Shown here: one piece after another, positions 49,119 through 63,792 of the stretch
How positions within the stretch are numbered: position 1 is the first letter of the stretch
Layout: every line of letters starts with the position of its first letter
Assembly: GCA_902729315.2 (NCBI GenBank)
Contig: LR746281.1
Location: 253,001 to 317,000 of the forward strand
Direction of reading: 5' to 3'
Source of the DNA: Spirodela intermedia
Taxonomy: Eukaryota > Streptophyta > Magnoliopsida > Alismatales > Araceae
DNA: 64,000 bases
Program-made: the position numbers and the translations under genes
Notes under the pieces: model-generated
The model's database searches: none
What the model was told of the DNA's origin: nothing
The model's input: the letters and a program-made list of their open reading frames with translations, nothing else

Positions 49119-50522
49119 ATGGGGAATCTCCACCTCTCTGCACTCGTCGCCGCTCTCGTGCTCTTCGCGCTCCCTGCTGCGGTGGCGGAGATCAGGAGCA
49201 TGCGGATCGTCAAGGACCCGGGGGCAATAATCCTCTTCGAGCAGTTCGGCTTCTCCGCCGGCGGCGGCCGAGTGGCCGTCTCTGTGAAGGGAGTCTCCTG
49301 GAGGTCGCCGGATCCCACCGCAGACCCCCACCGGTGGATGGGCTTCGTCCTGATCCGGCAGACCTCGTACGAGCGGCTCGAAAACGAGTCTCGCTACTCC
49401 TCCGGCGGCTTCTGCTCGCTGTCCAGCCACTACGTCAAGGCGGTGCTCCCCTTCCAGAGCCTGGCGGCGGATTCGACTGGAAATGGCTCGGTCGCCATCG
49501 AAGAACCGGACGAGTACAGCCTTCTCTTCGTCAACTGCCGGCAGGGCCTCGAGGTCTCCATGGAAGTGCTCACGGAGATGTACAACGTCGGCGCTGATGG
49601 CGAGAGGGACTACCTCCCCGCCGGGCACAAGCCTCTGCCGCGGCTCTACTTCGTCTTCTCCGTCGTGTACGCCGCCTTCTTGGTCGCGTGGGCGGCCGTC
49701 TGCTTCCGGCAGCGCTCGACGGTGGAGACGATACACGTTATCATGGGGATGCTGCTGGCTTTCAAGGCCCTCAAGCTGGTCTGCGCCGCCGAGGACGTGT
49801 CATTCGTCGGCCGGACGGGGACCCCCCACGGTTGGGACGTCGTCTTCTACATCTTCGGCTTCCTTAAGGGGGTCACCTTCTTCACGGTGATCGTCCTCAT
49901 CGGCACCGGCTGGTCTTTCCTCAAACCCTACCTCCAGGTCTTCCATTAAACTTCACCATCATCTTCCTCCCCCTTCCCACATACATTAGAGTGACCATCC
50001 GCCATGCCCGGGCACCAACAGGAGAGGGAGAAGAAGGTCCTGATGGTCGTCATCCCGCTGCAAGTGATCGAGAACGTGGCATCGGTGGTCATCGCCGAGA
50101 CGGGGCCGTCGGAGAGGGACTGGCTCACCTGGAACCAGATCTTCCTCCTGGTGGACGTCATCTGCTGCTTCGCCGTCTTCCTCCCCATCATCTGGTCCAT
50201 CCGCAGCCTCAGAGAGGCCTCAAAAACCGACGGGAAGGCCGCTCGGAACCTGGCGAAGCTGACACTCTTCCGGCAATTCTACGTCGTGGTCGTCGGCTAC
50301 CTCTACTTCACCAGGATCGCCGTTGCTGCCCTGGGAGCCGTCCTCGGCTACCGCCACCGCTGGGTGAGCGCCGCCATGGCGGAAGGGGCCAGCCTGGCTT
50401 TCTATCTCTTCGTCTTCTACAATTTCCAGCCCGTGGAGAGGAACCCGTACTGGTACGTTCACGACGACGAAGAGGCCGCCGCGGCCTTCGAGCTAGAAGA
50501 CGACGAGAACTTCGAGCTTTGA
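49119..50522 (+). CDS. GOST/lung seven-TM receptor-like membrane protein (plant CAND6/7 type)
   Basis: Two exons, 49119-49937 and 50022-50522, give 439 residues with an 84-bp GT-AG intron. The start at 49119 opens a signal peptide (MGNLHLSALVAALVLFALPA); an in-frame upstream ATG at 48939 would hide it. A luminal domain of about 165 residues follows (IRSMRIVKDPGAIILFEQFG, YSLLFVNC). The membrane part starts LPRLYFVFSVVYAAFLVAW and contains VIMGMLLAFKALKLVC, GWDVVFYIFGFLKGVTFFT, VVIPLQVIENVASVV and FYVVVVGYLYFTRI, ending with an acidic cytoplasmic tail (DDEEAAAAFELEDD). Family members are Golgi/endosome seven-helix proteins; Arabidopsis relatives were listed as candidate GPCRs, but GPCR function is not shown. 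Related GOST proteins have a Golgi-dynamics fold. Confidence 0.87.
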
Positions 50523-50956
50523 TTCTTTTCCTGTTCGGCCGTCGTGGATTTCCCTTCTTTGCTCTACGAAGAATGAAGAAGAAAAAAATTGATATTTTTC
50601 GGACGCCCTTATATCTCAGCAGGCCCAATAATGGGAGGGGCAAACCCTCGTTGACCGAATAGGCCCCCATGTGAGCTAGTGGGCCGTTAAAATGGACCAA
50701 TCGTCCAGTAAGTAGTGGGCCATATGCCTCCAACTGGTGTGAGGTGATTTATGTTCCTGCAGTCTGCTTCGGCGAATTTGTGAGGCCCAATAATGAGAAA
50801 CCGATTCTGCACGGCCTATATGTTTATTATGGGGCCCAATAAGGATGGGTTGAAGAGATCGTCCATAAGAGGGCCCATTTGTATGTAATTGGGCTGTAAC
50901 GAAACCGTTGTATAAATATGTAATAAACCTTTCTTCCAGCCGCGGAAGCAGGAACC
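50523..50956. promoter_or_regulatory. DPH1 promoter region with clustered site II-type motifs
   Basis: At least seven GGCCCA or TGGGCC/T cores are found: 50622, 50680, 50716, 50784, 50833, 50872 and 50890, on both strands. In plants such elements bind TCP-type factors and are enriched in genes of translation and growth. The 3' UTR of the seven-TM gene must share this space. Confidence 0.6.
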
Positions 50957-52372
50957 ATGGCGGAGGCATCTACGGGGGAGCGCCCCCTCGTCCTTGCCGC
51001 CGCCGCCACTGAACCGAGGAAACCAAAGCCTGCTCCGAGGCGATTCGTGAAGTCTCAGATTCCAGAGTCGATTCTCAACGACCCCGCGCTCAACTCCGCC
51101 ATCTCCCTCCTCCCTTCGAACTACAACTTCGAGGTCCACAAGTGCGTCCATCGCGTCCGCTCCTCCTCGGCCCGCCGCGTTGCCCTCCAGTTCCCCGACG
51201 GGCTGCTCATGTACTCCCTCCCTCTGGCGGACATCCTCCGCTCCTTCGCCGGCGCCGACGAGGTCGTCGTCCTCGCGGAGCCCACCTACGGCGCCTGCTG
51301 CATCGACGACCTCGCCGCCGCCGCCCTCAGCGTGGACCTCCTGATCCACTACGGCCACAGCTGCCTCGTCCCGGTCAGTTTCTCCAAGGTTCCCACCCTC
51401 TACGTCTTCGTCGACATCAAGGTCGACGTTGCTCGCCTCGTGGAGGTCGTCAGGTCCAACTTCGAGCCCTCGACGAGGCTGGTTCTCGCCGGGACCGTGC
51501 AATTCAACTCCGCCGTCCACTCTGCGAGAGTATCGCTCTTGGAGGAGCACGGTTACCAGGTCTTGGTGCCGCAGGCTAAACCCCTGTCAGCCGGGGAGGT
51601 CCTCGGATGCACTGCTCCGACGGTGGGCAGGAGCAATGGCGGAGCGGAAGCCCTCGTCTTCGTCGCAGACGGCCGATTCCATCTCGAGGCCTTCATGATA
51701 GCCAATCCAGAGATCAAGGCCTTTCGCTACGACCCCTATGTCGGGGTTCTTTTCCTGGAAGAGTACGATCACGCGGGGATGAAGGCGGCGAGGAAGCAGG
51801 CGATTATGGCGGCCCAGAAGGCGAGGAGATGGGGCGTGGTCTTGGGGACCCTGGGGAGGCAGGGGAGCACTAGGGTTTTGAACCGGATCTTGGGGCGGAT
51901 GGAGGAGAAGGGGATGGATTACACGGTGGTGCTGATGTCTGAGTTGTCTCCGGCGAGGATTGAGCTGTTCGGAGACTCAGTGGACGCCTGGGTGCAGATC
52001 GCTTGCCCTCGGTTGTCGATAGATTGGGGGGAGGCCTTCAAGAAGCCTCTTCTGACGACTTTCGAGTTGGAGATCGCCATGGGCTTCCTCCCAGGTTGGT
52101 GGGAGAACAGGAGGCCGCCGGCGGCACAGGGCTCTAGTCCCTGTGGCGCCACGAGGAAGGAGGAGAATGGATCGGCCAGCTGCGGCGATGGTTCATGCGG
52201 TCCCAGCGGCAAGTCCGTGGAGGCAGAGGAAAAAGAAGGCCACTATCCCATGGATTATTACGCCCAAGATGGAGGAGACTGGAACGGCTCATACGCCAAG
52301 CACAGGACCCCAGCTGACGGTAGAATGCCTTCTCAGTCTCCCGAAGGTAAACCGGATCTTCCTCCACCATGA
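50957..52372 (+). CDS. DPH1: Diphthamide biosynthesis protein 1 (DPH1)
   Basis: Uninterrupted frame of 471 codons. DPH1 with DPH2 forms the non-classical radical-SAM enzyme that transfers a 3-amino-3-carboxypropyl group to a histidine of elongation factor 2, the first step of diphthamide synthesis in the cytosol. The three cluster cysteines fit the family: YGACC (114-115), GCTAP (218) and ACPRLSIDWG (350). Other family blocks are ALQFPDGLLMYS, EPTYGACCIDD, LIHYGHSCLVP, FRYDPYVGVLFLEEYDH and LGTLGRQGSTRVLNRI. After residue 385 the chain is a low-complexity, Cys/Gly-rich tail with HYPMDYYAQDGGDWNGSY, a conserved plant/fungal C-terminal motif. The start fits the family because the next residues are the usual unstructured leader. 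Confidence 0.95.
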   Translation: MAEASTGERPLVLAAAATEPRKPKPAPRRFVKSQIPESILNDPALNSAISLLPSNYNFEVHKCVHRVRSSSARRVALQFPDGLLMYSLPLADILRSFAGADEVVVLAEPTYGACCIDDLAAAALSVDLLIHYGHSCLVPVSFSKVPTLYVFVDIKVDVARLVEVVRSNFEPSTRLVLAGTVQFNSAVHSARVSLLEEHGYQVLVPQAKPLSAGEVLGCTAPTVGRSNGGAEALVFVADGRFHLEAFMIANPEIKAFRYDPYVGVLFLEEYDHAGMKAARKQAIMAAQKARRWGVVLGTLGRQGSTRVLNRILGRMEEKGMDYTVVLMSELSPARIELFGDSVDAWVQIACPRLSIDWGEAFKKPLLTTFELEIAMGFLPGWWENRRPPAAQGSSPCGATRKEENGSASCGDGSCGPSGKSVEAEEKEGHYPMDYYAQDGGDWNGSYAKHRTPADGRMPSQSPEGKPDLPPP

Positions 52373-52845
52373 CAGACCTTGCGGTCCATTCTCTGTTCCT
52401 CCGCTGATTTTTTTTTCTAGAATTGTCTTCTTCGTTGCTCTGCAATGGATTCAATTCAGAATAAGTAGCATCAGGGGGCACTTAATTCACCACAAGAGGA
52501 CGAGAGTTTATAAAAATTGACTCACGTAGACCAGTTCTTACACACATCGTTTTGGTGGAACCCATCAGTTTGGGAAAATTAATAGAAAATGTGTATGCTG
52601 ATAATTGCAGTGGGTTCCTGGGGGTTGATAAATTATCGCTCTTAGTTGCAAATTCTGTATTTCCGGGATCCACTCAGGGTGGGTCAGTAAAAATCATCAC
52701 AAACACAAGCTGATTTGCTTGGTTTCCATATCCGGGTTGGTTTGATCCCCAGTTCATACTCCATCATTCATACATTCCATCAGAATTTTTTCTTTTTGGA
52801 TCCTGTTAAGCGGTTTGATTTGCTTGGTTCCTCGGTTGCACTGGG

Positions 52846-53096
52846 CTTGTTCTGATGATTCCTACGTTGTATCATCTCAGGAGTATTCATCTATCAATAT
52901 TTTTGAGAAATTATTGGGATTTTTTTTTTAATGACAACAAACAAGAAAAGCAAGCCCGTATGCATATCCCCATCTTGGGCTTGTTCTGATGATCCCTAAA
53001 TTCTGTCGGCTCAGCAGTATTCGTCTATCAGTATTTTTTTTAATGATAACGAACAAGAAAATAAAGCCCGTATGCATATCCCCATCTTCTGGATCT
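52846..53096. repeat. Tandem duplication of about 125 bp
   Basis: Copy 1 at about 52846-52974 and copy 2 at about 52977-53096 share GGGCTTGTTCTGATGAT, TATTCATCTATCAATATTTT-like text, AACAAGAAAA and GCCCGTATGCATATCCCCAT. Divergence is low, suggesting a fairly recent event. Confidence 0.85.
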
Positions 53097-53610
53097 GCGA
53101 GGTTTTTCGTGCAGCAGTTTGAAGATGCCTGATCGCTTTTGGTCTAAAAGTGTTTTGAAGGAGTTAGCTCGGGGACATGAACTTGCCCACGAGTCTCGAG
53201 CTTTAGGGAAGGCAATTGGATGGCATTCTAGGCGTTGAGAGTTTTGGGATGCGGTCGTTTATTTTCGCCTAGTTGCTCATTAGGGTTTCTGCTGTTTCTG
53301 ATCCATGGTCGCTGCTCTGGTCCAGGTCTCGGCGCTGCAAAGAGTGGAGGGGGCTAGCAATGGAGGTGGCGAGATTTGGCGCTCGAGACAGCCATGGCCA
53401 TGGATGCTATCTCCAGAAATCCCGGTTCTTTACTCGGAATTGGAGGGTTTAGGCCAGTTTTCCATCCGAGCATCGAGGAAAGGGACGGTCCTTGGGCTTT
53501 TAGATCTTCCCATCCAGTTTTCCTTTGATCATGTGCCCGTGTGCAACTGTTCCCTGCAGATATTCAGGCTTGTTTCTACTCATGATGAAGCATGCCCACT
53601 TTCACCTTAC

Positions 53611-53613
<3 letters not shown>

Positions 53614-53644
<31 letters not shown>
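53614..53644. repeat. CT microsatellite
   Basis: Uninterrupted CT run in the spacer downstream of DPH1. Confidence 0.85.
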
Positions 53645-53647
<3 letters not shown>

Positions 53648-54032
53648 CATCTATCTATATACACACCCATATACGCGTGGGAGGCTTGAAATTATTTCGT
53701 ATTTATTTTATTTTATAATAAACATCAGAAGCCATCCGCTTTTAGGAGGGCAGCTTGTGCAGATTATCGCTGAATTTCTATCTGTATATATATAGATATA
53801 TAGAAGAAACACACCTGCTTGGAAGAACAACCACTGACTGGGTCAGCCCGTCTCATTGTGCTGGCAAGGAAAGCTACATAAGTGACTTGAAACGATCCCC
53901 TGCGAGGTCTTCAGTGTTTCCAAGCAACAAGGGGGGGGGGGGTTTAGGAGAGATTCAGAGAGGTGAGCCACTTAAGGACCACTATCTCCCTGAACGGTAC
54001 CAGAGAGGGCGAGAGAGAGAGAGAAAAGAGGC

Positions 54033-58639
<4,607 letters not shown>

Positions 58640-59317
58640 GGAGGAAGGCCAGGAACTGAGGACGATCGAATGCAGAACGAGATCCCACAATCTTCACTTC
58701 ACTCCCCTCTCACCCTGTGCAGCCGTCCACATATTACTTCGGAATCTCCCCGCCTCTCCTCATAGATCTGCTCTTCCGTACCCTATACCTTCCCATAATT
58801 GGTCACCTGTCCTGAGAAAAAAGATAAATCGCTTTTTAGCCCCTGCAAGTTAACATTCTCTGAAATATCACACGCACAACCCCCACCCCCCCCCTCGGAC
58901 GAGGGATCCGGGACGAAATCTGTCTATCAAGAGGTGAATCAGTATTTAAAACACAGTAGAGGACTTTTACAAAAATACCGCATTCCCGGTCATTTTCCTA
59001 AATATTAAAATACCCGCCAAAACAGGGAAATATATACACCTTCGAAAATAAAATGGAAAATATCCTAAATCAAAAACTGGTTTTAAAATTATATATTAAT
59101 TATATTAATATTAAGGATAAGTATTACAATATTTTAAAATTTATTTACAGAGTTTTCTATCCGAAACTTGTTCCTTTAACCCAAAGGACGGTCCCGATTG
59201 GCCAAATGTACGCCAGCCCATGCGATCGATTGAAATGGACGGTTTGGATGGGATTATAGTGTGGTGGTCGTTATACGACGACCTCGAATTTTAGCGGTTG
59301 TGGAGCGAGTGAGTTTA
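58640..59317. promoter_or_regulatory. Bidirectional spacer, GSNOR / plastid two-TM gene
   Basis: About 680 bp between divergent starts. The middle is AT-rich (59040-59160). A poly-C stretch lies at about 58884-58891. No definite core promoter could be assigned for either gene. Confidence 0.45.
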
Positions 59318-62038
59318 ATGGCGATGGCGTCTCTTCTGTTCTCTCCCCCCGCTCTCCCCTGCTCCCGCTCCCGCTGCTCTCAAGCTCGCTCCACTCCCCG
59401 GAGGCGGCCTCGTGCTGGCGGCGCCGCCCTGTTCCGGGGGAAATCGGACCGGAGAAAGGCCCCTGGGGGGCGACGCCTCGTGATCCATTTCGCCCTCGCT
59501 GAGTCGGACTCTCCCAAGGCCCTCGAGCAGGAGGCGCTCCTCCCCCTCCTTCAAGAGATCGCCGTGAGAACCTGAGTATGAGTATCGATTTTCAGATGTG
59601 TGCGATTCGGGAGTAGAAGTTGGATTCTGATCCCCGGGAGTGGCGACCTTATTTCTGCAGGACAGCCTAGACCTTCCGGCGGATTACCTGGAGAAGCTAC
59701 CTCAGGACCTTCGGCTCGATGTAGGCGTGAAGTAATTTTATCCTATTTTCGCGAATTTATTGAATTTTTACCGTCTTCTCCTGACAGTAATAACCGAAAA
59801 TTCTGTCCTCTGCTCCTGGTGGAAGCTGAATGACGCGGCATTCGACCTCTCGAATGGGCCCGTTTTCGATGAGGTTAGTCGTGCTCTAGTGCTTTTCCCT
59901 CTCATTTGGGAAAATAGGGCTCTTCTGCCCGACTTTCCGCCATATCCACTGGTCATGGTAGCATTATTTTGTCCATTCCTATCAAAGCCGATTTTCGCTC
60001 CCAAGGAAACCAGTAAGCTGGAGGGCATCCAATGCACCTGATACTCGTTAAATCATTCGTATAGTCTACGGCACCTTGCAGCCCATGCCCTAGAGAGCAT
60101 GTTTCTACATCATATGCACTAATACTGTTTTAGGCTCGGTTTTATTTGTAAAAGATAAGTTCTTACAGAATCTAATGCGCATATATCTGTTATATCTCCA
60201 GTGTGGCCAAGAACTGGGGGCATTGTTTTTGTCTCTTACAAGATCATGGGAAAAAGCTGAAACCTCCACTTCGTGTAGCATTGCAAGCAAGCTCCCATTG
60301 CTTCATAATTCGTTGAAAGATAGTGTTAAATCAGGCAAGGATTGGATTATATATTTCTTTGTTGTATGTTTGCGAGGATTACATGGCTCCCAATTTAATG
60401 TTCTCTCCTGTTCCAGCGATCGGTAAACGATTGTTGTCAGCGGGAAGGAGATTTCAGGGCATGGGACAATATGGAGAAGGAGAGCTACAAAGGGTATATG
60501 CCTCTGCGAGGACTATCCCTGGGACATTCTTTTATCCTCATTCAACTGTATCTTTCCTAGAGGTTGTTCGGGAATATTTCATTTTTTACCATCTAATTTG
60601 GATTACCGATTGCATATGATTTCTTTTGATCTCGGTCCTAGTCAAGTTTACATTTCTAATATTCTCAGAAGGATCATAATTATCGAGACAATTTCGGGGT
60701 GACTTTTGCAAGAATAATATCGAATTCAGGTACTGGATAATTATAATATTTTTTCTCTGTTGCAAGCACTTTGTAGAATGCAACTAGTGTCAAATGCTGT
60801 TGAACTTAGTCGAGCCATAAGCTTCATTGTTTTCTGCACATCAACATTATCAGTAAATTTATTTGAAAATCTATGGAAACAGCCATCACATGTTGAAATA
60901 CTTCACATATTTATTAAATATTATTTACACATTCACATTAACACCGTAATTTTCGTTACATGGCTTGAAAAACTCGAAGATATCATCAATGTATTTTTTG
61001 TGTTTTACAAAATAATGGAAAGAGTGATGGATTCAATGGATTCCCTGTAGCTGTTCTGTTTTTCTTCCCATCCTGGATCAGACTCTCCGATCATATCATC
61101 TTAACCTTTTTGCCAATGATGTTTATGCTATACTTTCGGAGCATGTAGAATTGATTTCTTCTATAAAAGGGCATTCAAAGACGACAGGGGGGGTCGCATC
61201 TTCGGCATCTTAGTTTTGGGATAAAAATGAAATAATTCTGTTTACATATCACGTTGGTTGTAGATTGCGAGGGCTATGACCAAGGCTGGGAAAGTTCTCT
61301 CTGCAACTTCGGTGACATCAGCTGACCAAAAGCGTATACCAGAGGCGAGGATGCTGAAGGTGGGCTTCCTGGTCGACGTGGATTTCAAAACATTCTGGCT
61401 CAACGACTCCCAGTACAGTCATGTCCTTCTTTTGGCAGCTTGAACTCTTTTTCTCACTCTTGATCGCCCCCCTGAAAGCAGCCCGCTGAGTGATTTCGGA
61501 CGTAGATTCTATGGTCCGCATCTATTTCAAATCCAGGCTTTAATGGTGGTCAACTGCCCTGCAGTTTGGGGACTTACAATTGGAGTTGACGCCAGAGAAG
61601 GCCAACATTGGTGCTGCAATAGGTTTCATCTTTGGGTATAATTCGCCGAGCCCTGTTCTGATTCTCCACTTCTTCAACCCATTTATGACACGATCCAGTG
61701 ATCATATCTAACCTTTGGGTTTCGAAGGATTCTTTCCTGGGGGTTAAGCCAAGGCATTCAGAGCATACCCGAGAGCTCGTTGCAGTATGCCAATGACAAC
61801 GCGCTGCTGCTAGCCAAGGTATGGGCAGCAAGACAGCGCCTCTGTACAGCGAGCAATCTTCGGATTTTTTTTCAGTTATCTGATTTATTTATTTATTTAT
61901 TTATTGATTTATAACATTCCGCAGTCGCTGAGGGGAGCTCTGCTAACGATGTGCTATTCATCTGCTATATTGTCTTCGATTACCTCTGTTGGGCTGGTGT
62001 TCTTGGGAAGGCAGCTGGGCAACCCAAAGGACAAGTGA
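59318..62038 (+). CDS. Probable plastid-targeted two-TM protein, function unknown
   Basis: Nine exons, 59318-59563, 59661-59720, 59826-59873, 60202-60334, 60417-60493, 61264-61359, 61565-61635, 61728-61818 and 61925-62038, give 311 residues in one frame. The N-terminus MAMASLLFSPPALPCSRSRC is a typical chloroplast transit peptide. The middle has DLPADYLEKLPQDLRLDLND, AAFDLSNGPVFDECGQELG and GKRLLSAGRRFQGMGQYG. The C-terminal third has two hydrophobic segments, IGAAIGFIFGILSWGLSQGI and SSAILSSITSVGLVFLG, separated by SLQYANDNALLLAKSLRGAL. This suggests a plastid membrane protein. It resembles conserved plant proteins of the AT5G08540 type, to the best of my recall; no function is assigned. The intron after 60334 starts with GC instead of GT. 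The exon at 59826 uses a non-CAG acceptor (GGAAG). Confidence 0.78.
60335..60416 (+). other. Putative GC-AG intron
   Basis: An 82-bp intron with donor TCAG|GCAAGG and acceptor TTCCAG|CGATC. Removing it joins DSVKS to AIGKRLLSAG in frame, and no GT donor nearby gives a frame that continues. GC donors in plants usually have strong AG|GCAAG context, as here. Confidence 0.65.
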
Positions 62039-62224
62039 TCATGTATGAAAGACCTTGGCTTTTGCTAGCTTGGAACGTGGCGAGGGTTTTTGCCCACTTG
62101 CTCGCTCACTCGCTGCTAATAATATGCGAAAATAAGTCACGCTTCTCAAAGTAAGGACCACATGCTTGCCGACATCTCAACCCTGGATAAGTATGCTCAT
62201 AATCTCTCTCTCTCTCTCTCTCTC

Positions 62225-62501
62225 TTCCCCAAGTCAATTTGGTGTCGAACGACGCAGAAACCGGATTCTTTAGAATTCATTCCGCGTTAGCAGCACGTGG
62301 AGTCCCGTTTCGCATGGGGCATCACGTGTATTTATCAGTTGCCACGTGTCAATCCCATCCCGGCGCATCTCTCGCTCTCTCTCTCCTCCCGAAGTCAATT
62401 TGATCTCGAAAGACGCAGAAACGGGATTCTTTAGAATCCATGTCCGCGTTTGCAGCACGTGGAGTCCAATTTCGCATGAGGCATCACGTGTGTTTATCAG
62501 T
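62225..62501. repeat. Duplicated block of about 162-bp period with G-boxes
   Basis: Copy 1 at about 62225-62340 and copy 2 at about 62390-62501 both carry AAGTCAATTTG, GACGCAGAAAC, GGATTCTTTAGAAT, GCAGCACGTGGAGTCC and GCATCACGTGT followed by TTTATCAG. CACGTG cores are at 62294, 62323, 62343, 62456 and 62485. Confidence 0.88.
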
Positions 62502-62512
62502 CCCTCCCCGGC

Positions 62513-62513
<1 letters not shown>

Positions 62514-62550
<37 letters not shown>
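62514..62550. repeat. CT microsatellite
   Basis: Uninterrupted CT run immediately after the second G-box block. Confidence 0.85.
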
Positions 62551-62551
<1 letters not shown>

Positions 62552-63206
62552 ATGCACTCTAAAAGATTGGAGCCTGGATTTTTACGTGTAAGAAGACGAT
62601 GAATTAGTATAACATCTTTTTAAAAAAATTAACGCCTCTGTATTATATATAATATTCATTGAGAGCGATTACTCCCCGAATCTTGGTACATCGAATTCCA
62701 CCGATTTCATATATTACTCGCAGAAATCATAGAAGCTTGTCCAAAACATACAAGCGGAACTTCAGAAAGAACTACAGCAAATCATTGTAACCAATATGCT
62801 CTTAAAAACACTTGAGAAACAAATTGTCGAAGTGAAGATAATATCCGCTGACAATAGGAAAATCATTTCAGGATATGAATAGAATAGATTATTTATGAAC
62901 TAGCTGCCTTTATGATGCTTAATGTGGCATATCAGATTTTAAAAACTTCTGCATAATCATTCTCGAGATCTTGTGGGGGCGTTGTGGAACGTTTTGCGAT
63001 GCCTGAAATCATCTTGATTTATTTTTCAAAAAAATCCTAATTTCGAGGTATTCTCGAGCAAATCATGCAAAAAAATTGAGCCTCCCCCGAGCTTCTTTGC
63101 TGGGTTTCATGGAGGAAAGTGATGTATGGAATATTTGACAAAGAATATCTCGCGATGCATAAAGCCCTGGTGAGGAGGACTCGCTGCTGATGACGGCGCA
63201 CTGATT

Positions 63207-63716
63207 CTACGGACGAGAGTGCCGGTGCCGGCGATGCTGGTGGTGCCGAGAGTGCCTGCGCCGGGGAGCCGTGGCGCTGTGGGGAAGAGGGTGATGGTGG
63301 TGCGCGTAGCCACACATCCCGTGGCTGCATCTGGACCCGGCGGCGCACCGGTTGTTGCAGCCGCCGCAGTGGAGGGGGTTGCTCTTCGGGTCGACGCACT
63401 TGCCGTTGCAGCAGCGCCAGGAGAAGGGGCACCGCACCCCGCACAGCCCGCAGTTGTTCTCGTCGCTGCTTACGTCCACGCAGCGGTTCCTGCAGCAGGT
63501 TGTCTTCTTGGCAAAGGGCTGCGGGAAGGCCCCCCGGTGGCAGACCCAGGGGCGGGCGGAGCACCCGGAATGCCTGCCGGTCTTCCTCTTCGTCACCTTC
63601 TCTAGCCACCGCGAGGTGGGAGTCTCAGGGTTTGCATGGGCCTCGTGGAACTCCGCCGCCGCGAGAAGAGCAAACAGCAGCAGGAGAACGGCGGTTCGAG
63701 GATGTAGACCCTCCAT
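63207..63716 (-). CDS. STIG1-like secreted cysteine-rich protein
   Basis: Single-exon gene of 169 codons. STIG1 family proteins are secreted to the extracellular matrix; the founding members act in stigma exudate and in pollen-tube growth, others in stress or cell-wall functions. Residues 1-28 form a signal peptide (TAVLLLLFALLAAAEFHEAH). The cysteine module contains KKTTCCRNRCVDVSSDENNC, GLCGVRCPFSWRCCNGKCVD, NPLHCGGCNNRC and GSRCSHGMCGYA, a full STIG1 pattern. After the last cysteine the chain ends in a His/Arg-rich tail of about 33 residues (YAHHHHPLP to RRHRHSRP), which is unusual. A TATA box lies about 100 bp upstream. The gene is GC-rich and intact. Confidence 0.92.
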   Translation of the reverse strand: MEGLHPRTAVLLLLFALLAAAEFHEAHANPETPTSRWLEKVTKRKTGRHSGCSARPWVCHRGAFPQPFAKKTTCCRNRCVDVSSDENNCGLCGVRCPFSWRCCNGKCVDPKSNPLHCGGCNNRCAAGSRCSHGMCGYAHHHHPLPHSATAPRRRHSRHHQHRRHRHSRP

Positions 63717-63749
63717 GCTCCTTGAGAATGGAGAATTGGGGATGACGGT

Positions 63750-63792
<43 letters not shown>

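Larger units (their letters stand above)
52373..54032. other. Spacer between DPH1 and GSNOR
   Basis: Convergent 3' flanks of DPH1 (plus) and GSNOR (minus). Contains a tandem duplication (52846-53096), a telobox-like ATTAGGGTTT at 53279, a CT microsatellite at 53614-53644 and a poly-G run at 53931-53942. The open frame at 53305-53718 has no recognisable similarity and runs through the microsatellite, so I do not call it a gene. Confidence 0.5.
62039..63206. other. Convergent spacer with duplicated G-box block
   Basis: Lies between the 3' ends of the plastid gene (plus) and the STIG1-like gene (minus). Contains CT microsatellites at about 62202-62224 and 62514-62550, a duplicated block with five CACGTG G-boxes, and AT-rich DNA to 63060. 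No gene seen. Confidence 0.5.

Noticed and set aside
48930-49736. Minus-strand frame of 268 codons across the seven-TM gene
   Set aside because: It is antisense to clear coding sequence with a signal peptide and membrane spans, and is open only because of GC-rich codon use.
50816-51550. Minus-strand frame of 244 codons opposite DPH1
   Set aside because: Val/Glu/Gly-rich shadow of DPH1 codons; DPH1 carries all family motifs on the plus strand.
53305-53718. Open frame of 137 codons downstream of DPH1
   Set aside because: It runs straight through a CT microsatellite, has no recognisable similarity and lacks exon-like features.
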